Source of the DNA: Colletes latitarsis
Lineage: Eukaryota > Arthropoda > Insecta > Hymenoptera > Colletidae
Reading direction: 5' to 3'
Assembly: GCF_051014445.1 (NCBI RefSeq)
Contig: NC_135141.1
Coordinates: 186,001-250,000 of the forward strand
Length of the DNA stretch: 64,000 nucleotides
The position numbers were made by a program, and so were the translations under genes. The notes under the pieces are model-generated. The model had not been told where the DNA came from and did no database searches. It was given only the letters and a program-made list of their open reading frames with translations. Positions 36,800 to 51,840 of the stretch are shown piece by piece. Every line of letters begins with the position of its first letter. The stretch's first letter is position 1.

Positions 36800-37045
36800 A
36801 TGTCGACGGAATCCCGACGTAACACCTGTATCCACGAGTTGTTATTAATGAAGTTGAAGGTAGACGATCAACCAAGATTCACACGTAACCAGTCTTCCGA
36901 ATTCAAGGACACTTCAATTTGGCGACAAGCATGGGATGCTGCTCACGAAATACACGAAACTTTCGTCGTGAGAGTAGCACGTGAAATTTACTTACATAAC
37001 CTAAATCGAGCACGTACTCTACCTCACTTACGGGCACGAACGTAA
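36800..37045 (+). CDS. Unrecognised 81-codon frame, copy 5
   Basis: Its peptide is identical to that of copy 1; the Thr-to-Met change of copy 4 is absent. Confidence 0.3.
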   Translation: MSTESRRNTCIHELLLMKLKVDDQPRFTRNQSSEFKDTSIWRQAWDAAHEIHETFVVRVAREIYLHNLNRARTLPHLRART

Positions 37046-40000
37046 GGCGATTTATACAGTCGATATCGCCGATTTTTACAAAAGGTAAGTTTTAACATTT
37101 AAGTAAACAAAGCCTCTGTAAGTTTTATTTTCCATACTTCAAAAGTAAAAATAAATGCATGAAAAAAGAAAAAAACGTTCTTGACAAGTCCTATAAAATA
37201 CTTGAGTTCAGTTTGTTCATAATTCATCGGTAAAAGAATCTAACTCTATAACAATCCGATACACAAGATATAAAGTCAGTTTCTCCTTTCATTATTAGAT
37301 GCGTTGACTTTAATTTTATAAATTATGATGATAAGTATGATGATTTTACAGAAAGAGTTTATTTTTAATATTAAAGATTTCCTATATAAAGACAAGAAGG
37401 ATATTTTTACCAATATCTATCTATCTATCTTAATATTCTTCACCCACTTGGCCCACTTACTTTAACGAGTCTGAGTAAATCATCAGTACTATCAGTACTA
37501 TCATTTATTAATAAAAATAATAGTTGGATAACATAGAACTTAATATTATTAGTCACACCACTAATAAAATGAATCTGCGATTCCATATCCAAAGATATAG
37601 TATAAGCTAGAAAATTCAGATTATTCAAGTTACTTCTATCACTCGTCAAATTTTTTATGAAATTCTATGCTAATTCATGCTCTTTAAAATATAATTATAA
37701 TCTACTGGGACTTTTAGTTAACTTATGTTTTAATGAATCAATAATCAAAGTATCTATAATTAATATTAAAATCAAATAAGAGTAGTCGAAATAGTATTAA
37801 TATTTACTATCAGTCTCTGATATTTAAATTTTATTAAATATTTTAAATCTGTTATCACCTTGTTCAAATAATTTATTACTAGCTTTGATAAAATAGATTT
37901 TGGGATGGATTTTTTAAGAATGGAATAAAAGGAATTCAGTTGTGAATTTTTATGAGGAATAAAGGGATATTATTATACTATCAACATGTATATCGTTCTT
38001 TAACTTGCCCATTTAGATATTTATATACTTGTATAAATATAAACCCACACTAAAATCATGTAAATATCTAAATCATTTTTAAATCTATGATTTGGAAAAT
38101 TTTAGGGACTTGGAACTTAATTAATCTTTTATCTTACAGTTTTATCACACTTTAGAAGATAAAAATCATAATAATAATTTAATTTATTTTGCATAAAAAC
38201 AGTCCTCTTCGTGCCTTTATATTTTCATTTTCTATGACCAAAAATTCGAAATTCGTTTCATTTTTACAAAAAAAGTGATTGGGATGTCCCCCAATCACTT
38301 ATAAGTATCATTTGTCGATTATCTTAAATATCTTATTATATTTTTTCTATACTAAATTTTCAAACCTCTTTACCTTGATATCTTCTTTTTCATGTAATTT
38401 GAATACTTTTCTAAAGTAATCTTTTGTAAAATGTTCTGTTAATCTAAATTATCTAATAAATCTATATCAGAATTAGTTAATTCTGTTGTAAGATAAGTGA
38501 AAAATCAATGAAGACGAAGTTGCCAATATCAATTAAGTCAACTACTTTTGGTAATACATTTGGTTAAACATTCTTTCTTATTTTTTATCTCTGAATTTCG
38601 AGATTACACAGATTAAAAAAATTTGTCTCTCTTTATTATTGTATCTATTTTTTCAGAGGGTAAATAGGTTCGTCATCCCCTTCTTCATTTGGCTTATCTT
38701 CATTTTCTTTCTTTCTTTCTCTATTTGAAATTTGAAAAGTCTATCCTTCTTTTATTAACTTAACCCAGACCTAACCAGACCACAATTCATCTTTCATATA
38801 TTACTTCTAAATTCTTTCTTATTAATACTTTTCTGTATTAAAAAGTAAGTAGTCTTTCATGTGATGCTTATTCAACATTCTTACTACAGCTTGGTGTTGT
38901 TGTTGTTTCTTTTTTTTACCAAGAATAAAGTTATTTAAGAAGTTTATGCAGAAAATTTCACGTGAAAAATTTATTTTCTTAGAAAAGTACAACGTAGAAC
39001 TACTATATATGATATGTTGTTTGTTTATAAAATCATCAATAACTACGTATAAATATGGAATTATTCTATATTCTAACATTTTTCAATAATTGTATTAACC
39101 ATATATCCAAGCTAACCAGTTTAGCCAGCATATGGACTTCTTTAACAGTTCTCCGTATTCCTTCAAATAGCATGTCATTAGTGTTGTACGCACTGCATCT
39201 CATATTATACGCAATTAATGTGACTTTTATACATATTATGCAACTGTATTATATCAACAAAGGGTGTAGAAACCCGTAAATAAATAAATAAATAAAGAAG
39301 TATTAAAAAGAGGGTAACGTGGAACTTGAAATGATTTTTTAGTTATTTTCTTTGGATATTAAAGTAGATTTCATTGGATGTAAGAGTAGATGTAATTGGA
39401 CAGTTAAGTATTTTTTATTATACTGTTAAAGCAATGTGTTTTAAGGGGAGGAGGTTTAAACACCTCGCCTAACCTAACCTCGTCCGGATCTCGAGGGAAG
39501 GAACGCTGGGCAAATGGAAAATAATCGGTGCAAGTTGAATTTATTTTCGCTTAGTCGCCTTATACGATTAAGCCGTTTATTTCTTCTTAAATTTTACTCT
39601 TAATTACAATAGATAGAAGAAAATAATTTTCTAATTTGTTGATGGCGACTTCGTTAAAAAGTAATTATTCCGTCGGTAAAATGCGCAAGATTTCGGGGGT
39701 AAAATGATTGTAATTGACCCCCGCAACCGCAAATAATTTTTCCAAAACGATTTGAATTGAATTTGTTTTCCCGTCGAACAACCGTTTTCACACCTTCTCG
39801 AATTTTTTTCTAGAAAGTGGGTAGGATTTCTGGGGTATGTCTAGTCACCAAAAATGATTGTAATTGACCCCCACAGCTAACAATATTTTTTTCAGAACGA
39901 TTTGAAATATTTTAATTTCGTCGAAAAATTTCACACCTTCTCGAATTTTTTTCTAGAAAGTGGGTAGGATTTCGAGGGTATGTGTCATTTGGTCACAATT

Positions 40001-40694
40001 ACCAAAAATGATTGTAATTGACCCCCGCAACCGAAAATAATTTTTCCAAAACGATTTGAATTGAATTTTTTGTTTCTCTGTCACCTAATTAGATTTTCGG
40101 TAAGGAATTTTTTTCTCGAAAATGCGTAGGATCTCGGGGGTATGTGTAATGACCAAAAATTATTGCAATTTACCCTCACAACCGAAAATAATTTTTTTAG
40201 AACGATTTGAAAAATTTTTTACCTCTTGTTTTGTAGTTGTTCCTTCCGATCCATAGGATTTAAAAGATTTATGAAAAATCTTTTAAATGTTTCATATAAA
40301 TCTTGGCAAGAATTAAATTTTCTGTAAAAAAAAATTAAATAAATTTGTTCTCTGCCTTCTCTAGAAAAGAAAAAATTAAATGAGATGAAATCTTATACAT
40401 TACATGCTTACTTAAATCGCATTGAAAACGAATACCACAAATGTTTCAGAATAATCTGCAAAATGGTCTCACTCGCAAAGGGTTAATTGAGAAATAAATG
40501 TTTGGTAATTGAAAACAGGTAAGCAGGTTATTAACCAGCTGTTTTTTTCGCTAAGACAAATTGAAAACTCGGTTCTAACAAGGAAAAGTTGGAATGGTAC
40601 CCGGTTTTGGGTTAGGTTTTACTTTAAGATATGTATTATTAAAGTTATTACAGGTACTATTTTCCGAAATAGAACTATATTCTATTCACCACTA

Positions 40695-40791
40695 ATCAGC
40701 GTGGCCGTGAGTGATAAGGTGTTTGCCTGCAAGTTCGAGCTTCTTCTTTTGCTCTGCAGATTCGAACCCTGGTAGAAGAAATCTTTTTTTT
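40695..40791 (+). ncRNA. tRNA-like block, copy 6
   Basis: Both promoter boxes and the T-run are unchanged. Confidence 0.55.
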
Positions 40792-42922
40792 ATTTTTTCA
40801 ATCATATTTTCGTACAATCAAGTACACATAACATGTGACATTATATTTTTGTATGCCCTTCGAATATTTCTTTTTTTTTAAGTTGAATTTAACCAAAATT
40901 ACATTTATAACATAATATGTTATTTTCAATGTACGAAGTACATGAATCTGAAAAATGATGGTACTTTTCGTAAAAACAGTCAAAACATAAAAATTTCAAG
41001 CACCACGTGCATCTAACGAAAGTTCTGTTTTCACAGAAATTACAGAAATTATTTTCTATTTAATGATGATGATGGTGGAATGGAATGACCGCTTCATTTA
41101 CATTGATAAAATGTGAACGATTTTCGGATAGTCGTACCTCGTACTTTTTACCTTATACTTGAGGTAAAAAGGGGTATAACCGGGTAAAACAGTTTTATGA
41201 CATTACCTGCTAACTCATGTTACTGTTCTGATGAAAATGAAACGCTATGTTTTGTATTCGACTATGTCCTTTTAAAATTTTTAATCCAACCCATACTTTG
41301 TATTAAACTGGTAAACGGGATCACTTTTCTTTTGTGGTTTAAACGGTTTGGTGGTGCACGTTATTAATTTTGATGGATCGATACAATTATTTTTTTATGC
41401 AAAGTTAAGCCAAATCAAACTAGTTAATATATATTTAGTTCGTCATAACAAATTGATAATTATACGGTTATCTAAAAACATATCGAGGAAAATCATTATT
41501 AATTAATTTCTGCAACTATTAATTCTACTACTAAGTTTTGTTTATGTTATAAAAATAAGATAATAACTCTTCTTATTGAAAAATCCCACAGCGTGCACGA
41601 TACTGGCAAAGAGTGGATTCTCATTTTAATTTATTAATTTTCAATCTTAAACTATTGATTTTGAAAAATCGTATTAATAATATACATATGTTACGCTCAC
41701 ATATAAGAATAATAATAAGAAAAAAATTTCTTTTTTTTTTCAATAATTAAAATATGATCAGGGGGTTTTAAAACCCATTTATTTTCGTAAAATAAATTTT
41801 ACAAAATTTCTTTTTCAAACTACTTACGTACTTTGCTTATGTGCGCCTACATCGTCATGTGCGTCGGAAAGTAAAAATGCCTGGGCAGTCAGTCGAGAAT
41901 CTCGACTCGAGATTCCAAATCGTATGCCGTTGACGGGAGGTCGGATTTCAGTTGTTAAGAGCGAGAAGGCAAATGTGAGCCTTTCTCTCTCGACTCTCAC
42001 GAGGCGGTCCGAAATTACTTCGGGCAGCGTCAGTTTGCCTTTGTCGACTTTCCGAAACATTACGAGCTCACGTACGCGTGAGAGAGCACACTATGCCTTC
42101 GGTGCACTTCTGGCACCTCTGATTTCAGACACTTCCTCTAAACCAATCAAAAAACTTTTCGAACAAAAGTTACACAGAAATGACAACACTTGACAAGAAA
42201 TTGCAATAGTAGAAATTAGCAAAACAGTTTTTATTCAACAAAAAATCAAGGTCGTTTCAATTTTTTTTTAACAAAAATATATAATTTTAAATATATAATC
42301 GATTTGTTTGTTGTATCTTTGTATTCTCTTTAAAAAAAAAGTGTAAGAGGTCTTAGGTCGAAAATTGACTGGAATTCTTTAGAAGCTATGATTTTTCTTC
42401 CGAATTCCCATTCACGCGACACACTGTCTCCGCTCCGCCGCCCCCGGAGGAGGATTAAACTTCATTAAATAAACGAAATACAGTTTGAAACCCTCCTATA
42501 ACACGGTAGATCGGTTCCTATAAAATGCCGTGTTGTCTGAAACCGTGTTATATGAGACCTAACCCAGAGCCAGTTCACTCGAAAAGGGAGGGGAGTTATG
42601 GTCCGAAAACTTATTAAAAACGAATATTTTTTTTTAATTCAATGACAGAATTTACCACACAGTATTTGTTTAAATAAGTAATATATTTAACATAACAGGA
42701 AATAATTAAATAAATATGAATGAGCGCAAGCAGGCTGTTGCAGCTCGTAATGCAAATCAAAACGTAACATACGAGAAACGTCGCGAGAAGGCGTCCCCAA
42801 GACGAAAGAAACAAAACCGTCAACGATGTGAATGACGCGCATCTCAACGACCCATTTTATATCAAACACATATAGATCGCTTTCTCACATTCTACATAAG
42901 CAATTTAATTTTTCTATGTATA

Positions 42923-44138
42923 CAGGGTGTTCGACCACCCCTGGGAAAAATTTTAATGGGAGATTCTAGAGGCCAAAATAAGACGAAAATCAAGAATACC
43001 AATTTGTTGATGGAGGCTTCGTTAAAACGTTATTAACAATTAAATTAAAAAATTTCAAATCGTTTTGGAAAAATTATTTTCGGTTGCCAATTCGGGGGTC
43101 AAGTACAATCATTTTTTATGAATACACATATCCCCGACAATCCTACCCTCCTTCGAGAAAAAAAGTTCGGGTAGGTGGTGAAATTTCTCGGCGAAAAAAA
43201 AAATTTTTCAAATCGTTCTAAAAAAATTATTTCCGATTGCAAGGGTCGATTATAATCATTTTTTATGAATAGATATACCCCGGAAATCCTACCCAGTTTG
43301 GAGAAAAAAATTCGAGAAGGTGTGAAATTTTTCAACAAAATTAAAAAATTTTAAATCGTTCTAAAAAAATTATTTCTGATTGCAGGGACCAATTATAATA
43401 ATTTTTGGTCGATAGACATACCCTCGAAATCGTAACCATTTTCGAGAAAAAAATTCCTTACCGAAAATATAATTTCAGGCGAAAAATGCTTCCCGTAAAT
43501 TTTATGTTTGAATCTTTAAAACACCATAACTTCTGAACGGATTGGACGATTTTAATGTTAAAAAAGCCAAACGCCGCGTATTTTAGTGTAGAATATGTAA
43601 CAATTGTAAAAATATTGGAAAGGTTGTTCCTTGGCCCCGTAATGTTAGAAAACCCCCATAAAAATGGTCCAATTTTCAACTTAGATAGCCATAACTCCTA
43701 TAATAGTGAATATATTTCAATGAAACTTTTTTCTCAAGTAGAGCCCATAGGTACCTACAAAAAAGTATTAAACAACTTTTCTGTAGGACGTCAAGCGAAA
43801 TTATTAAAAATCAAAAACGAATTTTTAAGAAAAATCAACAGGGGATAGGTAGGTAGGTAGGTAGGTGCCTAAATTTTGTCGGCGAAATTGAAAAGTTTCA
43901 AATCGTTCTGGAAAAATTATTTTCGGTTGCGGAGGTAAATTATAATCATTTTCGGTGAATAGACATACTCCCGAAATCTTACCCACTTTCGAGAAAAAAT
44001 TCAGTATTGGCGGAACTTTAAACGTTAATAACTTTTTAACGAAGCCACCATCAACAAATTGGTATTCTTGATTTTCGTCTTATTTTGGCCTCTAGAATCT
44101 CCCATTAATATTTTTCCCAAGGGTGGCCGAACACCCTT
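42923..44138 (+). mobile_element. MITE-like transposon, copy 6
   Basis: Inverted repeats lie at 42923-43037 and 44024-44138. Confidence 0.85.
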
Positions 44139-44483
44139 ATATATATGTATGTATGTATGTATGTATAACAGAAAACAAAAAAACAAAAAAACACAAAAAA
44201 TATTATTTTAATTTAACGCAACCTTAATTTAATAAATTATAATTTCTAATAATATATTTTTTCATGTAAAGCCACTATATTTCTTTCATTGTTCTTTCGC
44301 GTCATTACTTTAAGGTAATTTAGGTTTTAAATATGTTAAGCAAAAATCATGTTATCCAGTGCTGTACAAAGTTTTATGTTTTCGCAATTTTCTTATCGTG
44401 TTAGAGCGAAAGCGTGTTATAGGGGATATGATGCCGTGTTGTAGGGGACAAGCATCCCTGTATAGGGAAATTCTCTTTTACAA

Positions 44484-44729
44484 ATGTCGACGGAATCCCG
44501 ACGTAACACCTGTATCCACGAGTTGTTATTAATGAAGTTGAAGGTAGACGATCAACCAAGATTCACACGTAACCAGTCTTCCGAATTCAAGGACACTTCA
44601 ATTTGGCGACAAGCATGGGATGCTGCTCACGAAATACACGAAACTTTCGTCGTGAGAGTAGCACGTGAAATTTACTTACATAACCTAAATCGAGCACGTA
44701 CTCTACCTCACTTACGGGCACGAACGTAA
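44484..44729 (+). CDS. Unrecognised 81-codon frame, copy 6
   Basis: Its peptide is identical to that of copy 1. Confidence 0.3.
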   Translation: MSTESRRNTCIHELLLMKLKVDDQPRFTRNQSSEFKDTSIWRQAWDAAHEIHETFVVRVAREIYLHNLNRARTLPHLRART

Positions 44730-47700
44730 GGCGATTTATACAGTCGATATCGCCGATTTTTACAAAAGGTAAGTTTTAACATTTAAGTAAACAAAGCCTC
44801 TGTAAGTTTTATTTTCCATACTTCAAAAGTAAAAATAAATGCATGAAAAAAGAAAAAAACGTTCTTGACAAGTCCTATAAAATACTTGAGTTCAGTTTGT
44901 TCATAATTCATCGGTAAAAGAATCTAACTCTATAACAATCCGATACACAAGATATAAAGTCAGTTTCTCCTTTCATTATTAGATGCGTTGACTTTAATTT
45001 TATAAATTATGATGATAAGTATGATGATTTTACAGAAAGAGTTTATTTTTAATATTAAAGATTTCCTATATAAAGACAAGAAGGATATTTTTACCAATAT
45101 CTATCTATCTATCTTAATATTCTTCACCCACTTGGCCCACTTACTTTAACGAGTCTGAGTAAATCATCAGTACTATCAGTACTATCATTTATTAATAAAA
45201 ATAATAGTTGGATAACATAGAACTTAATATTATTAGTCACACCACTAATAAAATGAATCTGCGATTCCATATCCAAAGATATAGTATAAGCTAGAAAATT
45301 CAGATTATTCAAGTTACTTCTATCACTCGTCAAATTTTTTATGAAATTCTATGCTAATTCATGCTCTTTAAAATATAATTATAATCTACTGGGACTTTTA
45401 GTTAACTTATGTTTTAATGAATCAATAATCAAAGTATCTATAATTAATATTAAAATCAAATAAGAGTAGTCGAAATAGTATTAATATTTACTATCAGTCT
45501 CTGATATTTAAATTTTATTAAATATTTTAAATCTGTTATCACCTTGTTCAAATAATTTATTACTAGCTTTGATAAAATAGATTTTGGGATGGATTTTTTA
45601 AGAATGGAATAAAAGGAATTCAGTTGTGAATTTTTATGAGGAATAAAGGGATATTATTATACTATCAACATGTATATCGTTCTTTAACTTGCCCATTTAG
45701 ATATTTATATACTTGTATAAATATAAACCCACACTAAAATCATGTAAATATCTAAATCATTTTTAAATCTATGATTTGGAAAATTTTAGGGACTTGGAAC
45801 TTAATTAATCTTTTATCTTACAGTTTTATCACACTTTAGAAGATAAAAATCATAATAATAATTTAATTTATTTTGCATAAAAACAGTCCTCTTCGTGCCT
45901 TTATATTTTCATTTTCTATGACCAAAAATTCGAAATTCGTTTCATTTTTACAAAAAAAGTGATTGGGATGTCCCCCAATCACTTATAAGTATCATTTGTC
46001 GATTATCTTAAATATCTTATTATATTTTTTCTATACTAAATTTTCAAACCTCTTTACCTTGATATCTTCTTTTTCATGTAATTTGAATACTTTTCTAAAG
46101 TAATCTTTTGTAAAATGTTCTGTTAATCTAAATTATCTAATAAATCTATATCAGAATTAGTTAATTCTGTTGTAAGATAAGTGAAAAATCAATGAAGACG
46201 AAGTTGCCAATATCAATTAAGTCAACTACTTTTGGTAATACATTTGGTTAAACATTCTTTCTTATTTTTTATCTCTGAATTTCGAGATTACACAGATTAA
46301 AAAAATTTGTCTCTCTTTATTATTGTATCTATTTTTTCAGAGGGTAAATAGGTTCGTCATCCCCTTCTTCATTTGGCTTATCTTCATTTTCTTTCTTTCT
46401 TTCTCTATTTGAAATTTGAAAAGTCTATCCTTCTTTTATTAACTTAACCCAGACCTAACCAGACCACAATTCATCTTTCATATATTACTTCTAAATTCTT
46501 TCTTATTAATACTTTTCTGTATTAAAAAGTAAGTAGTCTTTCATGTGATGCTTATTCAACATTCTTACTACAGCTTGGTGTTGTTGTTGTTTCTTTTTTT
46601 TACCAAGAATAAAGTTATTTAAGAAGTTTATGCAGAAAATTTCACGTGAAAAATTTATTTTCTTAGAAAAGTACAACGTAGAACTACTATATATGATATG
46701 TTGTTTGTTTATAAAATCATCAATAACTACGTATAAATATGGAATTATTCTATATTCTAACATTTTTCAATAATTGTATTAACCATATATCCAAGCTAAC
46801 CAGTTTAGCCAGCATATGGACTTCTTTAACAGTTCTCCGTATTCCTTCAAATAGCATGTCATTAGTGTTGTACGCACTGCATCTCATATTATACGCAATT
46901 AATGTGACTTTTATACATATTATGCAACTGTATTATATCAACAAAGGGTGTAGAAACCCGTAAATAAATAAATAAATAAAGAAGTATTAAAAAGAGGGTA
47001 ACGTGGAACTTGAAATGATTTTTTAGTTATTTTCTTTGGATATTAAAGTAGATTTCATTGGATGTAAGAGTAGATGTAATTGGACAGTTAAGTATTTTTT
47101 ATTATACTGTTAAAGCAATGTGTTTTAAGGGGAGGAGGTTTAAACACCTCGCCTAACCTAACCTCGTCCGGATCTCGAGGGAAGGAACGCTGGGCAAATG
47201 GAAAATAATCGGTGCAAGTTGAATTTATTTTCGCTTAGTCGCCTTATACGATTAAGCCGTTTATTTCTTCTTAAATTTTACTCTTAATTACAATAGATAG
47301 AAGAAAATAATTTTCTAATTTGTTGATGGCGACTTCGTTAAAAAGTAATTATTCCGTCGGTAAAATGCGCAAGATTTCGGGGGTAAAATGATTGTAATTG
47401 ACCCCCGCAACCGCAAATAATTTTTCCAAAACGATTTGAATTGAATTTGTTTTCCCGTCGAACAACCGTTTTCACACCTTCTCGAATTTTTTTCTAGAAA
47501 GTGGGTAGGATTTCTGGGGTATGTCTAGTCACCAAAAATGATTGTAATTGACCCCCACAGCTAACAATATTTTTTTCAGAACGATTTGAAATATTTTAAT
47601 TTCGTCGAAAAATTTCACACCTTCTCGAATTTTTTTCTAGAAAGTGGGTAGGATTTCGAGGGTATGTGTCATTTGGTCACAATTACCAAAAATGATTGTA

Positions 47701-48378
47701 ATTGACCCCCGCAACCGAAAATAATTTTTCCAAAACGATTTGAATTGAATTTTTTGTTTCTCTGTCACCTAATTAGATTTTCGGTAAGGAATTTTTTTCT
47801 CGAAAATGCGTAGGATCTCGGGGGTATGTGTAATGACCAAAAATTATTGCAATTTACCCTCACAACCGAAAATAATTTTTTTAGAACGATTTGAAAAATT
47901 TTTTACCTCTTGTTTTGTAGTTGTTCCTTCCGATCCATAGGATTTAAAAGATTTATGAAAAATCTTTTAAATGTTTCATATAAATCTTGGCAAGAATTAA
48001 ATTTTCTGTAAAAAAAAATTAAATAAATTTGTTCTCTGCCTTCTCTAGAAAAGAAAAAATTAAATGAGATGAAATCTTATACATTACATGCTTACTTAAA
48101 TCGCATTGAAAACGAATACCACAAATGTTTCAGAATAATCTGCAAAATGGTCTCACTCGCAAAGGGTTAATTGAGAAATAAATGTTTGGTAATTGAAAAC
48201 AGGTAAGCAGGTTATTAACCAGCTGTTTTTTTCGCTAAGACAAATTGAAAACTCGGTTCTAACAAGGAAAAGTTGGAATGGTACCCGGTTTTGGGTTAGG
48301 TTTTACTTTAAGATATGTATTATTAAAGTTATTACAGGTACTATTTTCCGAAATAGAACTATATTCTATTCACCACTA

Positions 48379-48475
48379 ATCAGCGTGGCCGTGAGTGATA
48401 AGGTGTTTGCCTGCAAGTTCGAGCTTCTTCTTTTGCTCTGCAGATTCGAACCCTGGTAGAAGAAATCTTTTTTTT
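48379..48475 (+). ncRNA. tRNA-like block, copy 7
   Basis: Both promoter boxes and the T-run are unchanged; the private duplication lies about 380 bases downstream. Confidence 0.55.
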
Positions 48476-48851
48476 ATTTTTTCAATCATATTTTCGTACA
48501 ATCAAGTACACATAACATGTGACATTATATTTTTGTATGCCCTTCGAATATTTCTTTTTTTTTAAGTTGAATTTAACCAAAATTACATTTATAACATAAT
48601 ATGTTATTTTCAATGTACGAAGTACATGAATCTGAAAAATGATGGTACTTTTCGTAAAAACAGTCAAAACATAAAAATTTCAAGCACCACGTGCATCTAA
48701 CGAAAGTTCTGTTTTCACAGAAATTACAGAAATTATTTTCTATTTAATGATGATGATGGTGGAATGGAATGACCGCTTCATTTACATTGATAAAATGTGA
48801 ACGATTTTCGGATAGTCGTACCTCGTACTTTTTACCTTATACTTGAGGTAA

Positions 48852-48887
48852 AAAGGGGTATAACCGGGTAAAGGGGTATAACCGGGT
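48852..48887 (+). repeat. Private 18-bp tandem duplication in copy 7
   Basis: AAAGGGGTATAACCGGGT occurs at 48852-48869 and again at 48870-48887; all other full copies have it once. The unit starts and ends in short GGTAAA-like matches, as expected from replication slippage. Confidence 0.95.
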
Positions 48888-50624
48888 AAAACAGTTTTAT
48901 GACATTACCTGCTAACTCATGTTACTGTTCTGATGAAAATGAAACGCTATGTTTTGTATTCGACTATGTCCTTTTAAAATTTTTAATCCAACCCATACTT
49001 TGTATTAAACTGGTAAACGGGATCACTTTTCTTTTGTGGTTTAAACGGTTTGGTGGTGCACGTTATTAATTTTGATGGATCGATACAATTATTTTTTTAT
49101 GCAAAGTTAAGCCAAATCAAACTAGTTAATATATATTTAGTTCGTCATAACAAATTGATAATTATACGGTTATCTAAAAACATATCGAGGAAAATCATTA
49201 TTAATTAATTTCTGCAACTATTAATTCTACTACTAAGTTTTGTTTATGTTATAAAAATAAGATAATAACTCTTCTTATTGAAAAATCCCACAGCGTGCAC
49301 GATACTGGCAAAGAGTGGATTCTCATTTTAATTTATTAATTTTCAATCTTAAACTATTGATTTTGAAAAATCGTATTAATAATATACATATGTTACGCTC
49401 ACATATAAGAATAATAATAAGAAAAAAATTTCTTTTTTTTTTCAATAATTAAAATATGATCAGGGGGTTTTAAAACCCATTTATTTTCGTAAAATAAATT
49501 TTACAAAATTTCTTTTTCAAACTACTTACGTACTTTGCTTATGTGCGCCTACATCGTCATGTGCGTCGGAAAGTAAAAATGCCTGGGCAGTCAGTCGAGA
49601 ATCTCGACTCGAGATTCCAAATCGTATGCCGTTGACGGGAGGTCGGATTTCAGTTGTTAAGAGCGAGAAGGCAAATGTGAGCCTTTCTCTCTCGACTCTC
49701 ACGAGGCGGTCCGAAATTACTTCGGGCAGCGTCAGTTTGCCTTTGTCGACTTTCCGAAACATTACGAGCTCACGTACGCGTGAGAGAGCACACTATGCCT
49801 TCGGTGCACTTCTGGCACCTCTGATTTCAGACACTTCCTCTAAACCAATCAAAAAACTTTTCGAACAAAAGTTACACAGAAATGACAACACTTGACAAGA
49901 AATTGCAATAGTAGAAATTAGCAAAACAGTTTTTATTCAACAAAAAATCAAGGTCGTTTCAATTTTTTTTTAACAAAAATATATAATTTTAAATATATAA
50001 TCGATTTGTTTGTTGTATCTTTGTATTCTCTTTAAAAAAAAAGTGTAAGAGGTCTTAGGTCGAAAATTGACTGGAATTCTTTAGAAGCTATGATTTTTCT
50101 TCCGAATTCCCATTCACGCGACACACTGTCTCCGCTCCGCCGCCCCCGGAGGAGGATTAAACTTCATTAAATAAACGAAATACAGTTTGAAACCCTCCTA
50201 TAACACGGTAGATCGGTTCCTATAAAATGCCGTGTTGTCTGAAACCGTGTTATATGAGACCTAACCCAGAGCCAGTTCACTCGAAAAGGGAGGGGAGTTA
50301 TGGTCCGAAAACTTATTAAAAACGAATATTTTTTTTTAATTCAATGACAGAATTTACCACACAGTATTTGTTTAAATAAGTAATATATTTAACATAACAG
50401 GAAATAATTAAATAAATATGAATGAGCGCAAGCAGGCTGTTGCAGCTCGTAATGCAAATCAAAACGTAACATACGAGAAACGTCGCGAGAAGGCGTCCCC
50501 AAGACGAAAGAAACAAAACCGTCAACGATGTGAATGACGCGCATCTCAACGACCCATTTTATATCAAACACATATAGATCGCTTTCTCACATTCTACATA
50601 AGCAATTTAATTTTTCTATGTATA

Positions 50625-51840
50625 CAGGGTGTTCGACCACCCCTGGGAAAAATTTTAATGGGAGATTCTAGAGGCCAAAATAAGACGAAAATCAAGAATA
50701 CCAATTTGTTGATGGAGGCTTCGTTAAAACGTTATTAACAATTAAATTAAAAAATTTCAAATCGTTTTGGAAAAATTATTTTCGGTTGCCAATTCGGGGG
50801 TCAAGTACAATCATTTTTTATGAATACACATATCCCCGACAATCCTACCCTCCTTCGAGAAAAAAAGTTCGGGTAGGTGGTGAAATTTCTCGGCGAAAAA
50901 AAAAATTTTTCAAATCGTTCTAAAAAAATTATTTCCGATTGCAAGGGTCGATTATAATCATTTTTTATGAATAGATATACCCCGGAAATCCTACCCAGTT
51001 TGGAGAAAAAAATTCGAGAAGGTGTGAAATTTTTCAACAAAATTAAAAAATTTTAAATCGTTCTAAAAAAATTATTTCTGATTGCAGGGACCAATTATAA
51101 TAATTTTTGGTCGATAGACATACCCTCGAAATCGTAACCATTTTCGAGAAAAAAATTCCTTACCGAAAATATAATTTCAGGCGAAAAATGCTTCCCGTAA
51201 ATTTTATGTTTGAATCTTTAAAACACCATAACTTCTGAACGGATTGGACGATTTTAATGTTAAAAAAGCCAAACGCCGCGTATTTTAGTGTAGAATATGT
51301 AACAATTGTAAAAATATTGGAAAGGTTGTTCCTTGGCCCCGTAATGTTAGAAAACCCCCATAAAAATGGTCCAATTTTCAACTTAGATAGCCATAACTCC
51401 TATAATAGTGAATATATTTCAATGAAACTTTTTTCTCAAGTAGAGCCCATAGGTACCTACAAAAAAGTATTAAACAACTTTTCTGTAGGACGTCAAGCGA
51501 AATTATTAAAAATCAAAAACGAATTTTTAAGAAAAATCAACAGGGGATAGGTAGGTAGGTAGGTAGGTGCCTAAATTTTGTCGGCGAAATTGAAAAGTTT
51601 CAAATCGTTCTGGAAAAATTATTTTCGGTTGCGGAGGTAAATTATAATCATTTTCGGTGAATAGACATACTCCCGAAATCTTACCCACTTTCGAGAAAAA
51701 ATTCAGTATTGGCGGAACTTTAAACGTTAATAACTTTTTAACGAAGCCACCATCAACAAATTGGTATTCTTGATTTTCGTCTTATTTTGGCCTCTAGAAT
51801 CTCCCATTAATATTTTTCCCAAGGGTGGCCGAACACCCTT
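50625..51840 (+). mobile_element. MITE-like transposon, copy 7
   Basis: Inverted repeats lie at 50625-50739 and 51726-51840. Confidence 0.85.

Larger units (their letters stand above)
30779..38462 (+). repeat. Array unit, copy 5 (7684 bp)
   Basis: Sub-features fall at 31949-32538 (monomer fragment), 34144-34458 (GC island), 35032-35151 (39-codon frame) and 38273-38300 (hairpin). I saw no private variant; it appears identical to copy 6. Confidence 0.95.
38463..46146 (+). repeat. Array unit, copy 6 (7684 bp)
   Basis: Sub-features fall at 39633-40222 (monomer fragment), 41828-42142 (GC island), 42716-42835 (39-codon frame) and 45957-45984 (hairpin). It has the second form of the 3' segment and no private variant that I could see. 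Confidence 0.95.
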
